From: Erpobdella octoculata
Lineage: Eukaryota > Annelida > Clitellata > Hirudinida > Erpobdellidae
NCBI GenBank assembly: GCA_963978895.1
Contig: OZ022241.1
Span: forward strand, 18,139,064-18,203,063
Reading direction: 5' to 3'
Length of the DNA stretch: 64,000 nt
This document shows, piece by piece, positions 47,496 to 59,690 of the stretch; the stretch's first letter is position 1; every line of letters starts with the position of its first letter. A program made the translations under genes and the position numbers. The notes under the pieces were generated by a model. The model did no database searches. It had not been told where the DNA came from and saw only the letters and a list, made by a program, of their open reading frames with translations.

Positions 47496-49841
47496 CTAGC
47501 GGACCCGGCGAACTTTATTTCACCTTAAAGAGTATATTTTTTAAGCAATAAAGAACAATAATAACAAATATCCTATATATAAGTTTAAAAGAAAACAAAA
47601 ATAAAAAAACGTTCACTTTAATAGTTTATTAGAAAAACATTGGTTGAACTCGGGTCGATTCTCTTTAATCCAGCACTTTATGATACACTATGTTTTTTGT
47701 TTTATTATCGGGCGAAAAAACAAATAAATCTGATGGTCTGCCGACACGTGAATACGCCACATACAATTGACCATGAGAAAAACATGCATTATCCAAGTTC
47801 AGACCACAAACACTCAAAGATTGGCCTTGTGATTTGTTAATCGTCATAGCAAATGCTAGGCGAATCGGAAATTGAATTCTTTTAAACTCAAAGGCAAATC
47901 GGTTGAGATCATAGGAATCCTCGGAATGAGTATTTCCTCGCCTTTGAATTTTCCTTTGAGGATCGTCGCGTGAAGCACATTGACCATTAGTTTCTTTAAA
48001 ACCAAACGCGTTCCATTGCATAGTTTTGGTTGATTTAGATTTCTAAGCATAATAACTACTGATCCAACCTTCAGTTGTAAATTGTGCGGTGGTAAGCCAG
48101 GCATATCCAATGAGTTCAAAAATTCAGTTGGATAGTTAGTGGCTTCATCTTCATTTGTTACACAGTCAATAGATTTGAATGAATGCAGAGTACCAAAAAT
48201 TTGATTCTGAATTAGAATATTTAAGTCATCCACATCTTTTTATTCTTAGCCGCCAAAATTGCTCTCTCACTCAACCATTTGTTCTTTTTATGATTAGCAA
48301 TGATGTCTGGGAACACTTTATTGATAAGCTAGTCTTTCGATGAAACAAAAGCGCAAAAATTGGGAGGAAAAGAAATCAATCCAATCGATTTGTCGACAGG
48401 AACACGGCCATTACCGATGTTGATCAATTGCATGGAGAAATCTTCAGCAGATAGATCGTTCAGCATTGCAACTCTCATGTTAGAAGACAGCTGAAGTTTC
48501 ATCGCATAGCGCCACAGATATCATATCTGAGGGAAGCATTAATTTCATCGGCAGCAGTCGATCTTGGAATGACTGGCAGTGTTTGGCGGAAATCGCCAGA
48601 CAATAAAATCATTGCACCTCCAAAATGTCGCGAGTCATTGAGCAGATCTTTCAGTGTTCTATCAAGTGCTTCCTATGCGCGTTTGTGCGCCATTGTGCAC
48701 TCGTCCCAGATGATGATTTTAGATGCTACTAAAACTTTTGCCATTGCAAAGTGTTTTGCAATGTTGCATGTTGTTTGTTCTGTAGTTTGAAGATTTAAGG
48801 GCAATTTTAATGACGAATGAGCCGTACGGCATCCTTCTAACAATGTGGCTGCAATTCCAGAAGAAGCAACTGCTACCGCGATGTCTGATCTCGCACGAAC
48901 AGTGGCCAATATCAAAGACATGAGAAACGTCTTTCCAGTTCCACCTCTGCTCAATTCAAATTTGCAATTGTGTGTCAAAAATTAACTGTTTGTTGATCAC
49001 TGACATAAGCAGTTTCGGGGAGTAAATCTCTTTGGTCTTGTATTCGAGAAGCACGAAGCCGGGCCATACAAACGCGGCGCCTTTCTCGCGCTAATTCCAG
49101 TTCTTCCGCGGTGGATTGGTTAACATGGTTCCGATGCCTAATTGCCTGACGGCTATTTTGGGAAAGATTAGATCTTCTGGGTCGCGGCATTGTTATTAAT
49201 AATGTTTTTGTTAACAGTAATAAAACTTTAAAACTCGCAAATTAATTCCAACGAACGAAAATATAATATTGACAGAACAGCATTGAAACTTTGTTAATGC
49301 CAAATGGAAAACGGAAAATGCGAAACTAAAAATCATATATCTATGCTAAAAAGAACTTTTATATTTTTATGGCCCATAAACAATTATTTTATTTTATATT
49401 TTAATTGAAAAACATATTTACTTAATTTTTTCTGTGAGATTTTCAATTGTAAACAATGAAATAGTCAGAAAATTTAATATCATGCGCTTTACCTCATTTG
49501 CGCATAAATATCATGTCGCGGAAAATTAAACATCTGTATATCTCGATAACCCAAATTCCAATTTGAAAATTTATTATTCCGTAGGACCAAATAGAGGGTG
49601 CTCTACAACGTTGCCATTTGACATTTTTTTCTAGGACGCACTGTTAAGGCTGTATAGCTAGCGGGGTGCATACTGCGGTCCCCATGGGCCACTCCATGGT
49701 TCAATGTTAAATTGGCTTAGTTATTATGTTAATAGGAGATGAGAGAAATCCAATAAATCAAAAATCTCTAAAATCGGTTCAGCCGTTCTTGAGTTATAAG
49801 TGTCGTAACACAAACCCGACTTCCTCTTATATATATATAGA
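47496..49841 (-). mobile_element. Helitron, internally deleted (unit 3)
   Basis: Copy of 25922-28267. Helicase remnants at 47665-48978, N-terminal ORF at 48975-49190. Confidence 0.78.
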
Positions 49842-50001
49842 TATATATATGTTATTCATGCATTGCTACACCATTCATCCGATCGTAATGAAATTTTCAC
49901 ACAACCTTGAGAGTCAAGGGGAATCAAATATAGAGAAAAAAAATTGAAATCCGACACAAAATGAGCGGAGCGGGTGAGCGAGCGGGAATTATATATATAT
50001 C

Positions 50002-50154
<153 letters not shown>

Positions 50155-50825
50155 GCGGAAAAGCGACCGGGAACGGGAAAGCAGAGAAGGAAACGGGAGC
50201 GAGAGAGACAAATATTAAAAAAACCTCTAAAATCCCCGGGCAACGCCGGGTGCCCCTGCTAGTATATATATAAATGAATGTTTGTATATATGTATGAATG
50301 TATATATATAGGTATGTTATTTATGCATTGCTACACCATTCAATCGATCGTAATGAAATTTTCACATATAGAGAAAAAATTTTTGAAATCCGTCACAAAA
50401 TGAGCGGAGCGTAGCGGGTGAGCGAGCGGGAACTATATATATATGTATGTGCGTATGTATGTGTGTATGTATGTATGTGTATGTGCATGTATGTGTGTCT
50501 GTGTCTGTGTTTATGTATGTACTAGCGGAGATACCCGGCGTTGCCCGGGTTTTTTAGAGGTTTTTCTAATGTTTGTCTCTTTCTCTCCCGTTTCCTTTCC
50601 CACCTGCTTTCCCACTCCTGTTCGCTTTCCCGTTTTCGGTCTTTTTCCCGCTACCGGTCGCATTCCCGCTCCCGCTCGCTGTCCGTTCCGTGTCGCATTC
50701 CCGCTCCCACTCGCTGTCCGTTCCGGGTCGCTTTCCCGTTTCTATAATAGACAAACTAACCCACAAACATTCATATATATATAGTCTTAGCAAATCTATT
50801 TTACGTTTTATAGGCTAACAGAAGT

Positions 50826-51304
50826 TATGAAAGAATGGAAAAGAGAAAATGAGCGTGAACGGGGACGGGAACGGGAGAGCAACCGTGACCGGGAATGGGA
50901 GAGCAAGCATGACCGGGAACGGGAGAGCAAGCGTGAGCGGGAACGGGAAAGCGAACGGGAACGGGAAAGCGACCGGGAACGGGAAAGCGACCGGGAACGG
51001 GAAAGCGACCGGGAACGGGAAAGCGACCGGGAACGGGAAAGCGACCGGGAACGCGGAAAGCGACCGGGAACGCGGAAAGCGACTGGAATCGGGAGAGCAA
51101 GCTTGGAAGGAAACGCGAGCAAGAGAGAAAATCGATAACAAAACTTCTGAGCGGGAAAGCGACCGGGAGCTGGAAAACGACCGAGAGCGGAAAAGCGACC
51201 GGGAACGCGACGAAAACGGGAAAGTGGAGAAGGAAACGGGAGCGAGAGGGACAAACATTAGAAAAACCTCTAAAAACCCCGGCAACGCCGGGTAACCCCG
51301 CTAG
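50826..51304 (+). mobile_element. Helitron-like element with 18-bp minisatellite (unit 3)
   Basis: Copy of 29210-29688. Inverted relative at 50522-50781; another CTAG-ended copy ends at 50262. Confidence 0.65.
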
Positions 51305-51449
51305 TTTATTTATAATTATGATATAATAAGCGATAAAACATTAGGCCTACTAGAGTAGGTTGTGGATCCAGTTGTTACATCAAGATATCCTTGGGTAGGG
51401 TAGTACTTCTAACTCGGTTATAACACGTGCTAATATTGAACGAGCGATA

Positions 51450-52440
51450 ATGGCGCGCAAACCGATTGTAAGCGAAATGTTGTGTTGTGTTATAAACAAC
51501 TTAACTTCTATTGATAACCCAAAGTTTCATGATAAATTAGTTGAATTTTAAAACATCGATGAGTTGTCAACTGCCAAAAAACAGATTTTCGGGGACTACG
51601 AAAACGTCAAAAATGAAAAGTTTAAATCGCACTCTAGTGGATCGAGTAAAAGTGACAAACTAAAAGGAATTCTCGAAATAGTCAAATTTATTTTTAATAA
51701 CAATTTGGAAAAAGATATGCCTATCTATAGTGCCGTAAACTTTGATAGGCTTCCGATGCTGAAATTTGAGCAAGATAAAAATTCATTCTATAAGATAAAT
51801 GAAAGAATAGACTCAATTGAGCTTAGTATAAAAAAACTCCAAACTGAACAGCAATTTGCTTACGTGTCCACCAATCTGAGTAAAAGACACGAGGTTGAAT
51901 TGAATGATGGATTTACTCAAACAACTGTTCTCCTCTCTTATGGTCAGACTTAGTTAGAGAAAGGAGCAACTTAGAAATGAACGAAAACGAAAATGAATTT
52001 CTCATTGTTAGTAACCAAAAACTGAAGAATAGAGGGAAAAAAACCTAACTGATATTCATCCATGCATTACCGACAAAATACCTATGAAAATAGTAGGAAG
52101 AAAAACGTGTGATTCTTCTTTAAAAGCCAGCAAAACAATAGTTAAGAAAAAGACGTACCATCTTGGAAATGTTAGCAAATGTCATAAGGAGGCTATAACT
52201 GATCATTTATCGGCCAATGGTATTCAAGTCATTTCCTGATATCCGCTATTCAGAAAAACTGAAAACGATAAAGTCAACATCAGCCAAGAATCTACTGCTT
52301 TCAGGATTTGCATTGAAGAGAACGATGTTGTTAAGCTATGCAATCCAGACATATGGCCAACTGGTATTATCCTACGGGAATGGTAATTCAAACCTCGTTC
52401 TCCAGAAGCACAACAGAAAAATGCATCCTCAACCTCATAA
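51450..52440 (+). pseudogene. LINE ORF1, broken (unit 3)
   Basis: Same stops and frameshift as the other units. Its final frame ends in TAA at 52438-52440, overlapping the ORF2 ATG as TAATG. Confidence 0.65.
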
Positions 52441-55406
52441 TGATTGTCCAACTTGACACATCTTCTTCAGCCAACTCTGCATCTATAGACACCTCTTATG
52501 AAACTCTAGACAACATCTCAAAATTTTTGTCCAACTCTATACTATCACTCCTTCACATTAACTGCCGTAGTTTAAACAACAAAACTTCAGAACTTGACAC
52601 CCTTCTTCACTTTTGCTACCCCGATATTATTGGCATAACTGAAACTTGGCTCAATGATGCTAAAGCAAATTTAGTTATATTTCCTAACTACAACTTTGTT
52701 TTCAAGAACCGTAAGGAAGGAAGAGGTGGAGGTGTTGGTCTTCTTGTCAAATCTCATCTATCTTACGAAGTTGTTGAAGTAGATTTTTCAGCCTTCTCTT
52801 TTGAGTTCCTGGTAATAAAAGTTACACACCTTCATAAAACCTACACCTATTGTATTATCTACCGCCCGCCATGCTCTAATATCTCATGTTTTCTAGACGA
52901 ACTTCATACTTTACTAAATGATTTTCTTATGTCACACAGGTTTTTGTTTCTACTAGGTGATTTTAATATTGATTTGCTTAAAATTGATGACCCTGGACAC
53001 ATCTCAAATGATTTTTTCAATCTCTTATCTTCTTACCACATACTACCAACAATCACCAAACCAACAAGAATAACTCCCGAATCGAAATCTTTAATAGACA
53101 ATATTTTTACAAATGAGCCACTCTGCAATATTTCTTCATCAATAATCTACTACGACTTATCGGATCACCTTCCCATAATCATAACAATGAAACGTACAAC
53201 AAAAATCTATGCCAAAAAATCTATAAACAGAAGAGCTACAAAGCCTGCAAACAAATTACATTTTCTTAATTTGTTGCAAAATACAAACCGGTCCTGTGTA
53301 TTTCAAGCTTGCGAAAATGCCGACCCTGAAAAAGCTTACTCAATGTTTATAAACTTATATGATAAGGTTTATAATGAATCTTTCCATATTTCAAGTTTTC
53401 CTTTAGCAAATCCAAAATTTAAAAAAGATTGGATGAACCAGGAATTACTTGATAGGTGCAAATTAAAATCTAAACTTTTCAAAAATTACATTAATGAGCC
53501 AACCCTTGAAAATAAAGTCAAATTTGTTCAAAGTAGAAACATATTCAAATCTCTGAAGAAAAAAACTATCAAACAATTTTATGCTGAAAAATTTACTTCT
53601 TACAAAAACAACATCAAGAAAACTTGGACTTTAATTAACTCACTCATTAACGGAAATCATAAAAATAATAAATTGCATGATAAATTTGTTGTCAACGATT
53701 GCTTGACAACTGACGAATTAATTATTAGTGATGCGTTTAACAGCTACTTTACTGATATCGGAATTAATTTAGCATCCAAGATTCCTGATTATGGAGATTC
53801 TTATAAACAATTTTTACCACCTTTAGTTTCAACATTATTTAAATTTTTCTCTTGTACTCACTTAGATATAATTAATATTTCTAAAAAACTTAAAATGTCT
53901 CATTCTTCTGGGGTTGATGATATCGACCCTCACCTTGCTATTCTATCTATTGATCACATAGGGGTGGTACTTTCGTGTATCATTAACTGTTCACTACAAA
54001 CCGGTATTGTTCCTTATCAAATAAAATTAGCAAAAGTCATACCGTTATTCAAATCAGGAAAAAAATCATCAACTTCTAACTACCGTCCAATTTCTATTTT
54101 ACCATTTTTTTCCAAGTTTTTTGAAAAAGTTGTTTATATACAGCTCTACAATTATTTCAACAAAAATTTATTATTATATGAACATCAGTATGGTTTTCGT
54201 CCAGGTTTCTCTACTTATATGGCTGTTAGTAACTTACAAGATAAAATTCTTTACTCAATCGACCATAGTGAAATACCACTTGCAATTTTTCTTGACTTAT
54301 CCAAAGCCTTTGACACTATTGATCACAATATCATTATTGCAAAACTAAAGCACTACGGTATATCTCAGACTAAGCTTAACTGGTTTAGAAATTATTTGTC
54401 TGGGAGATCTCAATGTGTACAATTTAACAACGAATTGTCCAGTTTCAAATCTATTACTTGTGGTGTTCCCCAAGGATCTATACTCGGGCCGCTTCTGTTC
54501 ATAATCTACGTTAATGATCTCTCCAATAGCTCTCTGTTTTTTAAATATTTTCTATTTGCTGATGACACAACTGCTTTCATTTCAGATAATTCTTTACCAG
54601 ATTTGATACAAAAAACAAACACTGAACTGAATAAATTATCCTTTTGGTTTAAATGCAATAAATTATCTCTCAATGCTGATAAAACTAACTACATTGTATT
54701 TCATAATCCTCGTAAAAGGTTTTCCCCAGACAACATAGAACTAACAGTTGATGGCTCTAAAATAGATAATGTTTCAGTAACAAAATTTTTAGGAGTCTAC
54801 GTTGATCAACACTTAACATGGGCTCATCATGTAAACTATGTTTTCAAAAAAGTTTCCCTGCATTCAGGTATAATTCATCGTCTTTCGTGGTTTCTTCCTA
54901 GCAAGGTTTTGCTGACACTGTACTTTTCATTAATATATCCTTTCATTAACTATTGTAATTTTATATGGTGTATCAACTACAGAAGTCAAATAACGAAAAT
55001 AATGATTCTACAAAAACGTATTATTAGAGCAATTTTTCACCTGCCCAGGAGTCATTCAACCAAAACCACTCGGATAAACAGCCATTTGTTGACAATTGAT
55101 CAAGTCTGTCTATATCAATCAGCAATTTACATGTATAAGTATGCACATGATCTTTCACCCCAATATTCAACGTGTCACCTTTATAAAGCAGAAGAAGTTC
55201 ACAACCATTTTGTGCGTTCTAAACACTGTTTCCGTTCAGGATTGATCCGCTCGACACTTGGAATGCACTCGATAAAATTTGTTGGTCCTAAGATCTGGAA
55301 TTCTCTGCCGCATGACATCAACAAAAGTTCTCTCAGCTCATTCAAGGCTTCTCTGAAAAACAACCTGCTGCACAAGACTTTGAAAGACTTCATACCAATT
55401 CAGTGA
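52440..55406 (+). CDS. LINE ORF2: AP endonuclease and reverse transcriptase
   Basis: An open frame of 988 codons from the ATG at 52440 (an upstream in-frame ATG at 52338 lies within ORF1 sequence). The N-terminal endonuclease/exonuclease/phosphatase domain shows [31 protein letters not shown] and [11 protein letters not shown] follows: SGVDDIDPHLA, KVIPLFKSGKKSS, NYRPISILPFFSKFFEK, HQYGFRPGFST, IFLDLSKAFDTIDH, GVPQGSILGPLLF and the catalytic FADDTTAF (Asp codons 54560-54565). The C-terminal part ends NSLPHDINKSS and LLHKTLKDF. I chose 52440 because it overlaps the ORF1 stop. It copies element RNA into DNA at nicked chromosomal sites. No lesion is visible, although ORF1 of the same copy is dead. 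Clade is CR1/L2/Jockey-like; exact clade not resolved. Confidence 0.9.
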   Translation: MIVQLDTSSSANSASIDTSYETLDNISKFLSNSILSLLHINCRSLNNKTSELDTLLHFCYPDIIGITETWLNDAKANLVIFPNYNFVFKNRKEGRGGGVGLLVKSHLSYEVVEVDFSAFSFEFLVIKVTHLHKTYTYCIIYRPPCSNISCFLDELHTLLNDFLMSHRFLFLLGDFNIDLLKIDDPGHISNDFFNLLSSYHILPTITKPTRITPESKSLIDNIFTNEPLCNISSSIIYYDLSDHLPIIITMKRTTKIYAKKSINRRATKPANKLHFLNLLQNTNRSCVFQACENADPEKAYSMFINLYDKVYNESFHISSFPLANPKFKKDWMNQELLDRCKLKSKLFKNYINEPTLENKVKFVQSRNIFKSLKKKTIKQFYAEKFTSYKNNIKKTWTLINSLINGNHKNNKLHDKFVVNDCLTTDELIISDAFNSYFTDIGINLASKIPDYGDSYKQFLPPLVSTLFKFFSCTHLDIINISKKLKMSHSSGVDDIDPHLAILSIDHIGVVLSCIINCSLQTGIVPYQIKLAKVIPLFKSGKKSSTSNYRPISILPFFSKFFEKVVYIQLYNYFNKNLLLYEHQYGFRPGFSTYMAVSNLQDKILYSIDHSEIPLAIFLDLSKAFDTIDHNIIIAKLKHYGISQTKLNWFRNYLSGRSQCVQFNNELSSFKSITCGVPQGSILGPLLFIIYVNDLSNSSLFFKYFLFADDTTAFISDNSLPDLIQKTNTELNKLSFWFKCNKLSLNADKTNYIVFHNPRKRFSPDNIELTVDGSKIDNVSVTKFLGVYVDQHLTWAHHVNYVFKKVSLHSGIIHRLSWFLPSKVLLTLYFSLIYPFINYCNFIWCINYRSQITKIMILQKRIIRAIFHLPRSHSTKTTRINSHLLTIDQVCLYQSAIYMYKYAHDLSPQYSTCHLYKAEEVHNHFVRSKHCFRSGLIRSTLGMHSIKFVGPKIWNSLPHDINKSSLSSFKASLKNNLLHKTLKDFIPIQ

Positions 55407-55557
55407 AGATATTTGCTCTTTTGTAAATTTTTACTTTTTTACAATTTTATGTACAGGGTTACAGTCTCGCAGGCACATTTGTTCTTTTTCTGTTGCCCCT
55501 AATTTGTTTTTTGTCGAAATTGTGATTTTTTTTATAAATAAATTTGAAAAAAAAAAA
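55407..55557 (+). other. LINE 3' UTR and poly(A)
   Basis: 150 bp with AATAAA at 55537-55542 and A-tail at 55547-55557. Confidence 0.75.
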
Positions 55558-55760
55558 TGTATGTATGTATGTATGCATGTATGTATGTATGTATGTATGT
55601 ATGTATGTATGTATGTATGTATGTATGTATGTATGTATGTATGTATGTATGTATGTATGTATGTATGTATGTATGTATGTATGTATGTATGTATGTATGT
55701 ATGTATGTATGTATGTATGTATGTATGTATGTATGTATGTATGTATGTATGTATGTATGT
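55558..55760. repeat. (ATGT)n microsatellite after LINE poly(A)
   Basis: About 50 units with one ATGC near 55575, abutting the LINE tail. Confidence 0.95.
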
Positions 55761-55774
55761 AGAATCGGATCTAG

Positions 55775-55929
55775 GGGGGGGAACTGAGAGCAAAAAAATG
55801 AGCCTGAAAGCGACAGGGAACGGATAACGACCGGGAGCGGGAGCGCAAGCGGGAAGGAAACGGGAGCGAAAAAGAAACGTATTAGGTAAACCTCTAAAAA
55901 CCCCGGGCAACGCCGGGTGCTCCCGCTAG
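55775..55929 (+). mobile_element. Helitron-like 3' end
   Basis: Purine-rich GGGAGCGGGAGCGC block, then ACCTCTAAAAACCCC, hairpin CCCGGGCAACGCCGGG and CTAG at 55926-55929. Confidence 0.55.
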
Positions 55930-56332
<403 letters not shown>

Positions 56333-56450
56333 TTATATTGTTGTCAAATATCTTCAGTGGAAACTAATCTTGATAAATTATAATACCAATACAACACACT
56401 GTATTTAGAGATATATATATATTATATAATAACCAGTTTTCATTTCTATA

Positions 56451-56485
<35 letters not shown>

Positions 56486-56487
<2 letters not shown>

Positions 56488-57988
56488 GAGTTGTCCCCAT
56501 CATCCACTATCATTAGAACTTTCGTGCAAAGATTTCATTTTATCGAACTTCGAGAAAACGTTTTTGGAACAATCTTCTAAAGTTGAAAATCTTTCTTTCA
56601 AAGTTAAAGACTGCGTAAAGCTGTCATCAAATATTCTTGGTGACATACTTTCTAGAGGTAAACATACACGAGTGCAAATAATTCCTTCGCTTATACTGCC
56701 CTTTTTTCACAACTTTGACAGCTTTCATGAATTAATACTTGAAGAAATTCCCCATGATGCACTTCAACACTTAGAATCTTTTGTTAGTAAAAGAAGATTT
56801 ACTCGTTTTGCGTATACTGGTGATCGGTGTTTTAGCCGAAAATGTATAAATGATTTGTTTTGCGCCAATCCATTTTTTTCTATAAATTTGGAATGCTTAG
56901 ATTTATTTGTCAGTTGTACTGATTCTGCTACTTATCAAAATGTTACTTGGTTTTGTCCCAAACTACTTCGACTTTCTTTGCGCTCTCTTTGTCGCTATGA
57001 ACACACCGAAAAAGATATAATTGATGTTCTTAAAATTACATTTCCATTTGAGAATTTAAAAATTTTGTTGGTCTTCAAAAATTGAGTATAAATACACTTG
57101 TTGGAGGGTCATTGAAAGAATAAGTCGACTCAATATCATGTCTTTCAAATTTAACGTGGCTTGATATAAGTGAAAACCAATGCTTCAAAGTTATTAATAA
57201 CTATAATCTACAATTAATTTACAAAATGATTGACAATTTACAAAATTTAATTTGCTTAGACATAAGTAATGAATTAGCTAAATTTGAAAGACTTGTTACG
57301 TGGTCGCACACAAGAAGTTTTAAATATTTAGGTTTGCGTTTTGGGGGAAAAAAATTGGCGATTTCCTCAGATCTAAGTTCTGAGGTTGTAAGTAATTATA
57401 CACGGTTGATGGTATTGCAGCAACGATTAAAAACGTTTTCTGGAAACAGAAAAAGTTTCGAAATTGCATTATGTTTTTGAATTATTTGGCAGAAAAAGAA
57501 GAACATGGTTCAAAAATAAAACACAAACTTTCAATCATTACTGAATATATAATAAAAGGACTTTATTATTACAACCCCGATTACTCAAAAACACATGCTA
57601 GCGATTTTCTGAACTTTTGTTTTACTTTATCCAACATTGACCCAGAAAATGGTGAACTTGGATTTATCATATAATCACAATGTCTGAAAAATACTTTTCA
57701 GAAGAAGATGGCTTATGGAAATGTTTATTATCATCAAAAAACAAATGGATTTCAATAGTTACTTCGTACGAATTTTTAAAACCAAAATTTTACTCTATCC
57801 AAAATTCAATTTTTATCTCTTATCTGATAACGGCATATAATAAATATTCAGAATTTTACCATTCTAGAATTCCGGAAGCTGACGTTATTCGTAAATTTAT
57901 TGATTTGAAAGCAGACAGATTAAGCAGACGTCTTAGGGATCTTTTTCTATACGATGAAGAAATTAAACGAGAAATTAAAAATCTGTAA
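56486..57988 (+). pseudogene. ZYG-11/ZER-1-like leucine-rich repeat protein, intronless and broken
   Basis: Consecutive frames read as one protein: start MSCPHHPLSLELSCKDFIL, then CPKLLRLSLRSLC, SNLTWLDISEN and LQNLICLDISNELAK (leucine-rich repeats), FKYLGLRFGGKK, LKTFSGNRKSFEIALCF, LNYLAEKEEHGSKIK and FLNFCFTLSNIDPENG. The order of LDIS repeats, a YLGL strand and an armadillo-like region fits ZYG-11/ZER-1 substrate receptors of CUL2 ubiquitin ligases. An in-frame TAA lies near 57121. A missing T in the run at 57472-57476 shifts the frame. A further shift or stop occurs near 57672. The last open stretch (57680-57985) has no recognised domain. Lack of introns suggests a retrocopy, but no poly(A) tail is seen. 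Family call is from motif memory, moderate. Confidence 0.5.
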
Positions 57989-58364
57989 TTAAATTGAAAC
58001 TCTTAAAACCTGATTTTGTAAAGGTTTGGTTTTCGATTCTAATACACTCTAACACCAGTTTTCTTTTTTTTCGACACAAATAAACGTACACAAATTAATA
58101 TTTAGTATCTACTCAAAAAATAATGCTAAACGTGTTTCATCATTTTTTTAAAATTTGGTTTCCAGAACCTCAAATGTGGGATGGAAAAAAAAGTTTTAAA
58201 ATTTGGTATTTGGGATCTTCTATAAAATTAAAATTATACATGTGAAACCGTATTTAAATAATTTATTTTCTAGGACCTTCAATATGGAATTGAAAATATG
58301 GTTTGTTGGTTATTAGAGTAACTGCCACTTAAAAATCAACAATCTATCTATCTATCTATATCTA
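57989..58364. other. AT-rich non-coding sequence
   Basis: No gene recognised. Confidence 0.35.
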
Positions 58365-59118
58365 TATATATAAAAGAACATGTCCTGACTGACTGACTGA
58401 CTGAATCAACGCCGAGCTCAAACGCCTCCTCCTAGGAACGTGAAATTTGGAACTTATATTACTTTTATTGCGTAAGCATCCACTAAGAAAGGATTTTTAA
58501 AAATTTTGCTCCTGAGGGGAAGAAACTAGTTTCTACTCAAAAAATAATGATATACGTGTTTCACCATTTTTTGAAAATTTGGTTTCCAGAGCCTCAAATG
58601 GGACGTGGAAAAAGGGTTATTTGATTTTAAAATAACTGCTACTCAAAAACTGTAAGTGCTACAGATGTGAAAATTAGTATTTTGAGGTTTTGTGCCGGTT
58701 AAAAGTAGATGAGTTCAGTTTATCACCGGACGGACGGGCCAAGCCGTTATTTTAGGGTCTTCATACGGCCCTGCCCAAACCTTAAATCAAGTTGGGACGG
58801 GCTGAGATTTTTAACCAAGTATATAGACATTTTAGTGATTTTAGGGTGTTCAGACCGGCCGGGATAAACCTGAAGTCAAGGTGGGACGGGCCGAAGTTTT
58901 TCATCAATTATATAGAACTTCTAGGCCTGTAAAAACGGGCCGGGCCGATATTAGACGGGCCGTGCCGGGCCAGGAATTTTGGTTTTTGAAACGTGCTGGG
59001 CCAAGTTGTCGACGGGCCGAGCCGAGACCTAAAAATTGATCCGTGCAGTACTCTACTATGTATGCACGGTTCAAATTCTCTAATTTCATGCGAGCGAAGC
59101 CGCTACAGGCACTGCTAG
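58365..59118 (+). mobile_element. Helitron-like non-autonomous element with TGACTGACTGAC end
   Basis: Starts around TATATATATAAAAGAACATG followed by TCCTGACTGACTGACTGAC, and ends GCGAGCGAAGCCGC...CACTGCTAG with T outside. A second, shorter copy of the same start follows at once at 59122. 58640-59060 holds GGGCCG-rich imperfect tandem repeats. Confidence 0.5.
58735..58990. repeat. GGGCC-rich imperfect tandem repeat
   Basis: Two degenerate ~105-bp copies (TTTTAGGGTCTTCATACGGCC near 58750 and TTTTAGGGTGTTCAGACCGGC near 58842), each followed by a GGTGGGACGGGCC-type block, then a third GGGCC cluster. Confidence 0.5.
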
Positions 59119-59448
59119 TATATATATATATAAAAGAACATGTCCTGACTGACTGATAATCAACGCCGAGCTCAAACGTCTCATCATAGGAACGTGAAAT
59201 TTGGAACTTATATTGCTTTTATAGCGTAAGCACCCACTAAGAAAAAAAATTTGAAAATTTTGCAACACGTATTTTCTCAATTTTTAAGAAGAATCATGAT
59301 ACCAAATTTCAGGAGCCTTTCGTTTTTGGTTTTAAAAAAATAAAAAAATAACAAATAATTGTTAAAGTGTTTAAAATAGTTGTTCAATTATTTAATATGC
59401 ATCTTAGATTTAAAAAAATCGAAGGGCTGAGCGGAAATTTATCCGTGA
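59119..59448 (+). mobile_element. Second copy of the TGACTGACTGA repeat, truncated
   Basis: Repeats AAAAGAACATGTCCTGACTG and GAACGTGAAATTTGGAACTT seen at 58370-58460. It ends where the inverted CTAG-ended element begins at 59449. Confidence 0.45.
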
Positions 59449-59690
59449 CTAGCGGGGTACCCGGCCTTGCCCGGGGTTTTTTTATCGTTTCTTTCTCTTG
59501 CTCCCGTTTCCTTCCCCGCTTACTCTTACGCTACCGATCACTTTCCCGCTTGCTTTCCCGCTCTCGATCGCTTTTCCGCTCGCTTTTCCGCTCCTGGTCA
59601 CTTTTCCGCTCTCGATCGCTTTCTTGCTCACGCTTCTTCTCCTCTTTCTGGTCGCTTTCTTGTTCACTCCACACGATTCTGGTAACCACT
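59449..59690 (-). mobile_element. Helitron-like non-autonomous element (inverted)
   Basis: Minus-strand end CCCGGGCAAGGCCGGG then TACCCCGCTAG. The pyrimidine-rich interior is the minisatellite complement. Confidence 0.55.

Larger units (their letters stand above)
51305..55557 (+). mobile_element. CR1/Jockey-type LINE, near full length
   Basis: It begins next to the CTAG end of the preceding Helitron-like element, contains the broken ORF1 and intact ORF2, and ends with AATAAA (55537-55542) and an 11-A tail (55547-55557). It is followed immediately by (ATGT)n. The exact 5' end and target duplication could not be set. Confidence 0.85.
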
